DNA of 64,000 bases from contig OZ024936.1 of assembly GCA_964017235.1 (NCBI GenBank), positions 32,262,040-32,326,039 on the forward strand, written 5' to 3'. The stretch's first letter is position 1. The number at the start of each line of letters is the position of its first letter. This document shows positions 34,780-44,656 of this stretch, piece after piece. The notes under the pieces were generated by a model that saw nothing but the letters and a program-made list of their open reading frames with translations, was not told the origin of the DNA and made no database searches. A program made the translations under genes and the position numbers. The stretch comes from Sabellastarte sp. h YS-2021 (Eukaryota > Annelida > Polychaeta > Sabellida > Sabellidae).

Positions 34780-37440
34780 GCCACCTGTGGATCTGCTGAG
34801 CAGCCACTACCAAGCCCAATTGGTAAAGCTCTGAGTCAGCCCAAGCCACACCCTTCAGATAGAACTGTGTGAGGGTATAATGTGACTTCAGTGGCAGGCT
34901 GACAAGATTGGATCTAAGGAGACTCCCGACTGGAAGACCTTAGGAGCAGCAAAGGCCCTGACATCATGGGTCTTAACCTGATGTAAAGAGTGGGCCTCCT
35001 GGTCAGAGCGCTCATAACATAGGATCACAGTCTGCTTGATCTAAGAGGAGATAGAGGCAGATGTCTTGTCGGAACCTTTTAAAGGAGACAAAACAACCAC
35101 CTCCTTATTCTACTTGAGGTCTGAGGTCCTGTCCAAATAGTAGCGCAATGCTCTAACCGGAAAAAAGGGGACCAGTCAGACTTGAGGGATCTATCCAGAG
35201 AAGGGGACCAGGGTTGTTATAACCACTGGGGCCACACTGTCTGGACCCTCCTGACCAGCTTAATCTTGGATAGAAAGCTGGGTAATGGATACAGGGACAC
35301 CGTTGACCAATTGGATCCATGGATTGGTGTCTACTATTTTTGTTTTGCCAAGCATGAATCTCAATTCTGCGTTTGCCTGACCCAAGGGCCAAGAAGAATA
35401 CCATCTTGAAGGTCAAATGCTTCAAGGGGGCCTCCTTGATTGGTTCAAACGGAGCCTTATTCAGTTGGTGCAAGACCAGTGAGAGGTTCCAGGAGGGTAT
35501 GCCCCTCCTGTCTTTGGGTCTGTCTCTGTGGAAACTATCCAGGAGACGAGCGAGATTTTTGTCCTTGCTGATGTTGAAGGGTGAATTTCCCAGTTTATCA
35601 GCAATGGCTGAACTGTAACCATCAATGGTGCTGGGCTGTATCTTCCTGTCCTTATAAGGTACATAAGGAAGTCAGCAACTGACGTCCACCTGATTAGTGA
35701 CGCATCACTTGCAACAATGGTCCACTTTGCCTCATAGACTGATCTGGTTGATCCCTTTTGAGGAGCCTCAATTCTTGCTGCCACCGCCTCAGCGAAGCCC
35801 TGCTCCTTGAATGCTGAGGCTCCAGGAGCCGAGCATCGAGATTAAGATTTGTCAGATTTCTGTGAGGGATCTGATTGAATGGTTGTGTCAACAGGTTGGG
35901 CAGATTGGGCAGGCTCAGACATGGCCACTGGATCCCAAAACCAAGGCATGATGGGCCACCCCGGAGCAATCAGAATGATTCTCTTGTATGGGGAGTCCTG
36001 CAACATCACCGCTTGCCCAGTATGACTGACAGTGGGAAGGTGTATGCTTCCTGATCCTACCATGGCAAACTGAGCGCATTCACTGCTGTAACCAGGGGAT
36101 CTGGTACCGGTGACACAAACAAGGGCAAATTTTGCTGAACCTCGTGGCAAATAGGTCTAGTTGAGGCCGGTGCCACCTGTTGCATATTGCTTGGAAGACC
36201 TCCTGAAGGAGAGACCACCCTGTTTGGGTGGTCTGGTCTAGCCTGGATAGCTTGTCTGCGACCACACCCAGCCAGCCTGTGTTGGGCTTTTAGAGTTACT
36301 TGATTTCTGGCGCACCAGGTCAAGATTCTCCATAGTAAAGCGCAAAGTGGGCCCGACCTCATGCCTCCTTCCCTGTTTATGTATGACACCACTGTGGTGT
36401 TGTCTGTCTCTACAAGTACTATCTTGTGCATATAGAGGTCTTGGAACTCTTGTAAGGCTAGAAAGACTGCCTTGAGTTCTAGGTAACTGATATGCAACTT
36501 GCTTTCCAGGAGGGACTAGGTGCCTCCTGCAGTGTGTTCATTTAAGTGAGCACCCCACCCTGCTTTTGATGAATCTGTAAAATTTGCAGATCATGTTCTA
36601 TTTGGGTGTAATGGTTGGTCTGTAAGGACATTGTCCTCTTGCAATCACCCTTGTAAATGTGGGTGCAACACCTTGGTATTGGAATCACCTTTTCTAGTGA
36701 CTCTGGTACCCTCCAGTTGTTTTTGAGATGCCACTGTATGGGTCTCCTATGAAGTCGGCCTAGGTGAAATTGCTTTCCTGTGGCTGTAAGTAAACCTATC
36801 AGACATGAACGGCTAGACCGGACAAACCGGTAGTGACCGTATTTCTAGTATTGTCCTGAAGGTTCTGCCACTGGTCCGGTATAGGTCGGACCCAAACGAC
36901 CATGAGGTTGAACTGGTAACCTAAACTTGGCATATTTTCACTAGATCTAGTGTATGCCAGAGACATCCCCGGTGGGATGTGGCTTTCACCAACCAGTCGT
37001 CTAAGTACTGGTGGATTATTATACCCTTGTGTATGGCTATCAGTTTCAACTCCTTTGCTACTACAGTGAGCTCCATGGGTGGATGTCCGACCCTGGACAT
37101 GACATTTGATATGTTCTGGACTGTTCCTGTATAGGTATATGGAAGTAGGTGTTCTTGAAATCTATTAAGGTAACACACTCCCATTGTTGGAGGGTGGTCC
37201 TGATGGTCTCCGAAAGGTTTGGTTTGCTCAGACCTAGAATAGGTCCCCAATGGTTGTGTGGTTTTGGAACCAAGCAAGGTTGAAGAAGCCCAGAGATTTT
37301 GAACTGGCTCGACTGCACCATTCCTTGTCCATAAGCTGATGTAATGCTTCTAACCAATATAGGTTCCTGTGAAAATGTGCATAGCATTTGATAATTTGGG
37401 TGACCTTGTCAAGCTTGGTCTTGACTGGAAAGGGAGAGTG
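34780..37440 (-). mobile_element. DIRS copy 3: reverse transcriptase, RNase H and recombinase (fossil)
   Basis: Reading down from 37440: reverse transcriptase blocks with YLDDWLV near 36990, RNase H with 'ETDNTTVVSYINREGG' near 36380-36420, then 'QLDLFATRF', and recombinase blocks with 'STRSVYEAKW' near 35740 and 'ALGSGKRRIEIHAW' near 35380. The order is identical to the other copies. The sequence is heavily decayed, with many breaks. No gag-like region is recognised upstream. Confidence 0.75.
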
Positions 37441-37479
37441 TAACCCTCCTTCAACATTTGTACTACCTAGGGTAGACTT

Positions 37480-37730
37480 GTAACCGGTAGGTTGAAGCAA
37501 GTGTACAAGGCTGTGTAGCCAGTACCTGCCGGTACACTCTGTAACCAGTTGTTGAAATAAGTGTACAAGGCTGTGTAGCAAGTACCAGCCGGTACACTCT
37601 GTAACCAGTTATTGAAGCAAGTGTACAGGGCTGTGTAGTCGGTACCTGTCAGTACACTCTGAAACCAGTTGTGGAAGCAAGTGTACAGGGCTGTGTAGCC
37701 GGTACCCTGCCGGTACACTGTAACCAGTTG
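37480..37730 (-). repeat. 60-bp tandem repeats (left block)
   Basis: 'GTGTACARGGCTGTGTAG' recurs at exactly 60 bp (37501, 37561, 37621, 37681), with 'GGTACACTCTGTAACCAGTT' between. The block continues on the other side of the DNA transposon at 41618-41745. Confidence 0.9.
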
Positions 37731-40700
37731 CAGGGCGTCAAGTTCCTATTTTTTCCTATTTTTAAACCAGTTCCTTTTTTTCCTATTTTCCAGGAAAATT
37801 CCTATTTTTTCCTATTTTTGATGATGATCATGTTAATTTTTCTTGACCACATTCAAAATGACTAGCTTTTTCACATCATACACAGTATAAAGTTTACAAG
37901 ATCATATGTAAATTTGATAGGCACATGGTTCAAAGTGTTTAATCTAGTAAGTGTGAGTTATAGCTTCTAGAAAATATGATTTAAGCTATTGTATATGCTT
38001 TTTTCTTAATTTAGAAGCTTAGAGTAAAATGATATTACTGGCAAATAAAATTTGTAATTCAACTGTTTTATATGTGGTGCCTGTCTTTTTAACTGTTATT
38101 TTCAGATGTATGATTCGTGCATGTTGTTGCAAAGGTTGATCATTAATAATTAGATCTGTTCAGACTCTATGATAATAACACCTCACTTAATTAGTTCTTC
38201 CTTTTCAGCAATAATTGTTTTGACACATTTGAACTAAAGATGTGAAATATGCAGACTAAACACAAAGATTTTCAAAATTCACAGACAACGTGAATGTAGT
38301 ATTTATTATAATATGGCATTTTCTTGAAATACGACCTTAGGTTAGAATAAATTCTCCTGTAGATAATGTTTTTTTTAGCGAAAGAATCATTAAAAGTCCT
38401 AATTTGATGTTCAAGTAATCCAATATAATCATTAATCAATCAAACTTTTTGGTTCTGTATTATTTGGAAAATATGTGATATTATTATTATTAGGTCCATT
38501 GTTAAATATTATTGAGAAGAACATTTATTTTCCCTGGGCGAGTATGTCAAGATAAGGCCAGTATATTTATTTTCTGTCTTTTCAGTAGTAACCTTGGTGG
38601 CAGCGTAGTTGTTGAAAAACTTCACTTACAACATATATTGATATTATATAAATAAATTAGTAATTAAAATGCCAGCAGGACATACAAAGTTCAGTACTGG
38701 TTGGCTCATACATATTGATGCTAATGGACAATCATTAAGTGAGTGGTGTAGAAAGGGAAAGGATGACTTTCATGCATATTGTCGATTTTGTCACAGTGAT
38801 ATTAAGTGTGACAATGCTGGTAAACAGCAGCTGCTGCAACATGCAAAAAAGGACAAACATAAACAAGCTATCAAGTATGTACAGGATGACAAGCAAGTTA
38901 AACTGCACTTCTGTCCAGCACCAGCAAGCACTAGCAGCAGTCTAGATTCTACCACTTCTAAACTTGAGATGATCAACTATAGCGACGCCTCCCTTGAGGC
39001 ACAAATATATTGGATGGCAAAGATGGCTGTCTGTAATTTTAGTCTTCGTTCAAGTGACCACATTGGCAATACATTTCAGAAAATGTTTCCAGACAGTAAA
39101 TTGCAACAAATTTTAATTTGAGCAGGACCAGTGCTTCATACATGATTTCCGAAGGAATGGCCCCATATTTAAAAAAAAGTATTGTTGAGGACCTGGTCAA
39201 GTCTGATCTGCCATTTACCCTTCACTTTGATGAAACAAGTACTGCGCAGGTTAAGAAACAAATGGATCTCACTCTCCAGTACTGGTCACCAACTCAAAAC
39301 AAAGTGTGGGTTACCTTCTACACATCACTTTTTTTTGGCCATGCTGAAGGAGGCAAAGTGGCATCAAAGATGTTTGAACAGCTAACAGCAGACAAGATTC
39401 CAGTGAACAAGCTTATTGCACTTGTGCGAGATGGCCCTAATGTTAATAAGACAATAATGAGGAAATTACAGGAGTGCATCAGTGTGGAATATCTAGAATT
39501 TGGTGGATTTGTGGATCTTGGCAGTTGTGTATTACATACAGTCCACAATGCCTTTGGCAAAGGTCTGGAGAAGTATGGTAAAGATATTGATCAATTTTGC
39601 TTGGACCTACATTCTCTTTTCAAGTACAGTGCAGCAAGAAGAGAAGATTTCAAACAACTCCAATTAAGTTTAGATGTTGAGATGCACACATTCCAACAGC
39701 ATACTGAAGTCTGTTGGCTTAGCATTGGACCTGCTATTCATCGCATTCTTGAGAAGTGGGATGAAATATGTGAGTTTATCAAACTCCTATCTGAAGATGA
39801 GAAGAAAGCACCTAAAAGTGTTAATTATAAAAGAGCAAGCGCCATGTTAACAGGCATTGAGAAAGACAATACAAAGGCTATGCTTGAATTCCTGAACAAC
39901 ACAGTTCCAATATTTCAAGGATTTCTAACACAATTTCAAAAAAGTGGCCCAACAGTGCATATTTTATATGACAGCATGTGCCAAAACCTTCTGAAGGTCC
40001 TGCGAAGGTTCATGAAAGCACGTTCGCTTGAAGGCAAATATGGCAGTGAACTTGCCGAAATACCATGTAATGATGTCAAGGTGCAACTTTCTGATAGCGA
40101 ACTTAATATTGGTGATGACACCCGAAAAGCTCTTGGAAAACTGAAGACAGAAAAACAAAAGTTAGTCTTTCTAGGTATTCGATCATATTATGCAGCTATA
40201 GCATCTCACATGCAAACAAAATTGCCCCTTTCCAATACTCTGTTGAGAGATCTAGGTTGTCTCAACCCCACAAAAAGAACCAAACAATCTACAGTGGTAT
40301 CCATTCAGAATTTGTCTCGCAAGCTTCAGCCTCAGATAGATGCATCAATTCTTCAGGATGAGTGGAAAGTCTATCAAACAGATACTGATGTGGATGCTCT
40401 GCAAGAGATCAAAGACATTGAAGAATATTGGAATGCAGTTTTTCAGCTGCTGTCTATTAATGGGAAAAGCCGCTTCCAGTCACTTCCTCTGGTAGTTAAA
40501 TCAGGTCTTGTCTTGGCACAAACAAACGCGGAATCTGAAAGAAGCCTTTCAATCAATGCACGTATCGTTACCAAGGAAAAGGCTTCCCTCGAGGAAACAA
40601 CTATTGTTGGTCTGCATTCAGTTAAGGAGGCAGTACGATTTCACGATCCTGTGCATTTTGCACCAGAGAACATACCAATCACAAAAGAGTTAAAATTGTC

Positions 40701-41617
40701 TGTTAGAGCAGCTCATGCAGCATATCAGGTGAGATTGGAGGAAGAGAGGCTGGAACAAGAGAGAAAGAAAGATGAAGCCAGGAGAAAAAGAGAAGAAACA
40801 GATCGAAAAGAAAAAGAAAAGGCAAAACTACAGGAAACAAAACTGACCCTGGCAAAGAGTGAGGAAGATCTAGTTCAAAGGGAATTAGCAGCTAGGGCAG
40901 AACTGAATGCTGCAGATGAACTGCTGAATGATGCCACATCCAAACTGCATGAATCTCTCTCTGGTTCAATTACAAATAATTCTGTTAATAAGCAAAGTGT
41001 GAATGTAGCCACTATGATGCTTGATGCAGCCAAAAATAAACGAGAACAAGCTATGCTATGCCTTGATGAAATAAGAAGAAAACATAGGTTATTGGATAGC
41101 AAAAGACACAAGTTGCTGGAGAAAGCCATACCATCAAAGCTGCCTGCTACAACAAAAAAGAAATTCAGTAAAAATAAATTTGATGCCATTCTTGCAAAAA
41201 AGGCCAAGAAATCTTAATTATAAAAACATTTTAATGTGTGAATTTGGTGCCATTCCTGCACAAAAAGGCCAAGAAATATTAACTATGAAAACAGCCTATT
41301 GTATGACTGTAATGCATGCCGTGTTTTAATCTTTTTACAAGATTGTAACACAAGTCTATAAGCATTATGTTTACCCAAGAGACATGTGTTATTGACTATT
41401 TGTTTCCATTTTTCTGAGATTGTTTTTATAAGCATGAATAAAGGTATTTGTGGTGGATTGGGATGGCTGTAGGGGTGTTGGGAGGCCATCTTGTTAAAAA
41501 AAAAATTCCTATTTTCACTATATTTTTTAGACAATATTCCTATTTTATTCCTATTTTTTTACTCTTGAAATTCCTATTTTCCTATTTTCTGAGACAAACT
41601 TTAAACTTGATGCCCTG
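37731..41617 (+). mobile_element. hAT-superfamily DNA transposon, near complete
   Basis: The terminal inverted repeats CAGGGCGTCAAGTT (37731) and, inverted, CAGGGCATCAAGTT (ending 41617) differ at one of 14 bases. Both ends are then rich in 'CCTATTTT' runs. A perfect 6-bp duplication CAGTTG flanks the element (37725-37730 and 41618-41623). Because the target is a 60-bp repeat with intact neighbours, the empty site (CCAGTTGTT) is known, which confirms the duplication length. The transposase reads on the plus strand. hAT elements usually make 8 bp; 6-bp groups are recorded in repeat libraries as I recall. Length 3887 bp. Confidence 0.85.
38669..41217 (+). pseudogene. hAT transposase with BED-like zinc finger (one apparent frameshift)
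   Basis: The first frame (38669-39121, 150 aa) carries a zinc-finger-like segment CRFCHSDIKCDN then LLQHAKKDKH (C-x2-C...H-x4/5-H), typical of DNA-binding fingers at the start of hAT transposases. The second frame overlaps and runs to 41217. It has HFDETSTAQ near its start, matching the first catalytic acidic block, 'RDGPNVNKTIM' with the next acidic position, and near residues 460-500 the dimerisation block 'TNAESERSLSINARIVTKE'. A long charged coiled coil (KKDEARRKREETDRKEKEKA) and a lysine-rich tail follow. The two frames differ by one base around 39098-39104, in an A-rich stretch. Apart from that the body is open for about 690 residues, so inactivation seems recent, unless the first frame is joined by splicing. 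Confidence 0.8.
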
Positions 41618-41745
41618 CAGTTGTTAAAGCTACTGTATAAGGCTGTGTAGCCGGTCGGTGCACTGTAACTAGTTGTTGAAGTAACTGTACAAGGCTGTTT
41701 AGCCGGTAGTCGGTCGGTACATTCTGTAACCAGTTGTTGAAGTAT
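41618..41745 (-). repeat. 60-bp tandem repeats (right block)
   Basis: Continuation of the 60-bp repeats ('CAAGGCTGT', 'GTAACCAGTTGTTGAAGTA') after the transposon. Before the insertion, left and right formed one array of about six units. Confidence 0.85.
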
Positions 41746-41879
41746 TATTATGTACTTACAACTATCTTGTGTTGAAATCAGCTGGCTGTAGGTTTCCGCC
41801 ATTAATAAAGTATTTCTTTTGAACGCACGTCTTATTTGTAGATTTGACAGTTGCTGGGAAAGCCCTTATGATCTATATT

Positions 41880-42800
41880 TAGAAACAATTGTGGGTCGGT
41901 GTGTCACATGACCAGTTTGCTGGTCGGAGGGACAACGTGATTGGCTGATTGGAGATGACGATCAGCTTCGTGACCTGGTCGGTGAATCACGTGACCAACT
42001 TCGGGGAAAAGCCCTCACTGGACGCGTTCTTTCTTTATATCACAGTAAACGTGAGCTGACTGGTCGACTGATGCTTGTAGCAGATAAGTCTGTACCAGTG
42101 CACTGGAGGCGAATTTCAGGAACTAAAAACTGGAGTTACAGTAGACGTGAGTGCAAAGAATGCACTTCCGACCTTCTTGTTCAGTGGATCACGTGATAAA
42201 CTTCGTGACCTAGTCGGTACATCAGGTGACCAGCTTCGTGATTTGGTAGAAGGACACGCGATTGGCTAACTGGAGATGACGTCATGATTCGCATTCTTTG
42301 TGTGATGCTTTACAGGCAACTTTACAGTCCACAAAACCCCACTACCGACAACAAGGCCGGGTCTGCAAAGCAGGGACTGGAATCACAGTAGACGTGAGTT
42401 CTGAAGAACGCACTTCCGACCTTCCTGGTCAGTGAAAACACGTGACCAGCTTCGTGATTGGTCGGAAGGACACACGATTGGTTGACTGGATATGACGTCA
42501 GAGGTCGCGTTCTTTGTGCTGGCCAGTCGGCTGATGCTTTAAAAGCAGAGAAGCCTGGACCAGTGCGCTCTGTAGATGAAGTCCTGGCCGGTCTGAAGTC
42601 GATTCTTCTTCTCAGCCGGCTGTACACTCAAACCAGTTTCCTGGCCATCCACTGCCCTTACTACCGACACAAGTGCCGGGTCCACAAGGGTGGGACTGAG
42701 AGTGAATTAAGTTCCTTCTATGTAGCTCTGAAGAAATCTGAAGAATTCATCTTTGCTTCTGATGAAAAAACGCTAATACTCGTCTTTACCAGGGAGCACT
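41880..42800. repeat. GC-rich tandem repeats inside DIRS copy 3, unidentified
   Basis: Three diverged units, each with a CACGTGACCAGCTTCGTGA-like block, a 'GATTGGYTNACTGGAKATGACG' block and a 'GCTGATGC' block, at about 41940, 42258 and 42477 (spacing 220-320 bp). They lie where the other copies have their gag-like region. The open frame at 42458-42802 falls in the repeat and resembles nothing I know. Confidence 0.5.
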
Positions 42801-43219
42801 GATGAAGAATGCACCTTCATGGGGATTCCCTTCTATTTACAGTGCTCAAAACTAGTAGATTGAGGTTTCCGTGATTTCTTGGTACTAGAAAAGATGTTTC
42901 TATGGTGACTGTAGCTGGAAGGTTATAGATGGCACATTCAAACAAAAGACACGGATAAAAAATACCTGTAAGGAAATATCCATAATTCCTCAATAATGAC
43001 AATCTGCCCCTAACAACACAATGGTTGAATGGGAGGAAACTAGCAAAATGGCTGCCTTCATATTTCTCGTTGATTACTGCCCTATCATCAACACTAAATT
43101 GAGTCAACTAGGGAGCGTTTCCAGCAGATTTCTAAATGTATATCCGTGCTTGATACGAAGATAACACTTCTACACAGAAAAAGCCCACATATAAGGTTAA
43201 AAATCCGTCATAATGCACA

Positions 43220-43407
43220 CTTTTCCTTAAAATATCTGGAGATTGTTGAAAACACGTTTGCACAGTACACGCGCCAAACGAAAAAGATGCTATGACGTCA
43301 GGTTGTCTAGACAGGAAGGAAGTACGAGGCGCCATCTGGGGAGTGCACAGTACTACGGACTGGTTTAGCATATTGTCCATTGGATAGGATGTATTAACGC
43401 AATAAAA
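43220..43407 (-). repeat. DIRS copy 3: left inverted repeat and 5' terminus
   Basis: On the minus strand this starts TTTTATTGCGTTAATACATC and includes GGACAATATGC, a GCGCC-rich segment, TGACGTCA (43293-43300) and 'GCATCTTTTTCGTTTGGCGC'. It is the inverted match of 34040-34314. Confidence 0.8.
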
Positions 43408-43757
43408 CTGACATTTATAAACGTGTGGCAAAGGATCCCTGTGTCAACTACATGAATTATTCCAACTTCCAGCAATAACTTAGCTATTTAAATGAATTAT
43501 ATTATAAATTATAGGGAAATCAGATCAATCTCATGTGCAGAAATCAGTCCAAAAACAACAGCACAAAGATGTTTTTATAACACTGCTTGTAACTGTTACT
43601 CATGTGAGGGAAATACATAAAAAAAATAAACATGCAAATATATATATAAATAGTTTTTTTAACAACTGGATGAATTTAAATATTGATTCTAAAAATGATA
43701 CACAGAAAGAGCAAAGTACTTTGAGCTTTTAAATGATGTTCACTTTAAGTAACATAC
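43408..43757. other. Intron sequence, nothing recognised
   Basis: An A/T-rich stretch between the DIRS 5' terminus and the donor of the exon at 43758-43922. Confidence 0.5.
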
Positions 43758-43922
43758 CCTGTTGGCATTTTGTATGTCATCAAACTGGCCATGAGTTGTA
43801 TTGTCAGAATCTTTCTTCATCTCGTCCTCAGTGAGGTAAGGAGCTGGACCCACAAGACTCAATAATACAGGCAGGAATATCAGACCATGGAATAGACCAA
43901 ACACAACCACTCCAAAAAACAC
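43758..43922 (-). CDS. PTCHD3-like: Patched-domain protein, exon with last transmembrane helix
   Basis: Acceptor TTCTATTACAG|GTG and donor AACAGG|GTATGT, both phase 0, 55 codons. It encodes VFFGVVVFGLFHGLIFLPVL then LSLVGPAPYL and an acidic stretch TEDEMKKDSD. 'FGLFHGLxFLPVLLSxxGP' is the hallmark of the final membrane helix in the patched/dispatched/NPC1 (RND-type) superfamily, here closest to the PTCHD3 branch. Patched-domain proteins are 12-helix membrane proteins related to sterol and lipid transporters; in nematodes and arthropods they act in sensory organs and secretion. The next exon upstream is 49359-49480, giving the junction VFTVFFR|VFFGVV, with uninterrupted homology across it. Confidence 0.92.
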
Positions 43923-44044
43923 CTGTAATAGAAACATGATAGGAAATAATACACAGAGTAACCACAGCATAGATAGAAATATCAACACCAGAAAAAGAAA
44001 TATCAATACCAGAAAAATGCATTGGATTTGGTTATACAGGCAGG

Positions 44045-44262
44045 TATAGTGGGACAGTGGTAACACACTGGCCTCCCACCTCTGAGATTAGAGTTTGAAT
44101 GTCGGCCTGACCTCATGTAGGAAAACTGGTCGCTGCTTACCATTGGTTGACAGTTTATAGTACAAACCCTTGACCAACTGTACATACTGGTTTCCTCTGC
44201 CCTTCCAACTACCTGTCACAATATCACCGATAAGGTACAAGGCATGATGTAAATCACTATAT
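44045..44262 (+). mobile_element. tRNA-derived SINE
   Basis: A-box-like GTGGGACAGTGGTAACACAC and B-box-like GAGTTTGAATGTCGG, about 35 bp apart, followed by a tRNA-unrelated body. It lies in the intron between the exons at 43758 and 49359, in the opposite orientation to the gene. Confidence 0.6.
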
Positions 44263-44656
44263 AAACTAGAGGATCGCTCGCAAAAAAAAAAGATAATGTT
44301 TTTGCATAGCAAAAACAAAGCGTCCCGAAAAGGATATAAAGGTGAGTGCTAAAGTATTAAGAAAATGCTTCGTTTCTAGCCTTATACTGTTGTGGCAACC
44401 AAAGTCAGCGCAGTCTGCTCTATCTAGCATGGTTTTCAAGATATAAGCATTTTTGTGTTTTGCAAAAAATAAAAAAATTTAAAATGTCCGCTATATTTGG
44501 CGAGACAAAAATATTTTGAAAATTGGAGATACCCAGCAGGTCCAAATTTTTGTTGAGTTCGCTCCATATAGCACGGTTTTCGAGATATAAGCATTTTTGT
44601 GTTTTGCAAAAACTTTGAAAATTCAAAATGGCCACCATTTTTGGGGAGACAAAAAT

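Larger units (their letters stand above)
34040..43407 (-). mobile_element. DIRS-like retroelement copy 3, fossil, with a hAT-like insertion
   Basis: The minus-strand element has its 5' terminus (TTTTATTGCG) at 43407 and its 3' terminus (TTGCAA read on plus) at 34040. Both ends carry the variant box GGACAATATGC in place of GGACAATTGC, so they belong to the same subfamily and to each other. Parts: left inverted repeat 43220-43407, uncharacterised GC-rich repeats, 60-bp repeats split by a DNA transposon (37731-41617), reverse transcriptase, RNase H, recombinase, ICR, right inverted repeat. It lies wholly within the last intron of the patched-like gene. It is broken, with many breaks, and older than the copy at 52058-56888. 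Confidence 0.8.

Noticed and set aside
42458-42802. 114-residue open frame in DIRS copy 3
   Set aside because: Lies within GC-rich tandem repeats and has no recognisable domain or splice context.
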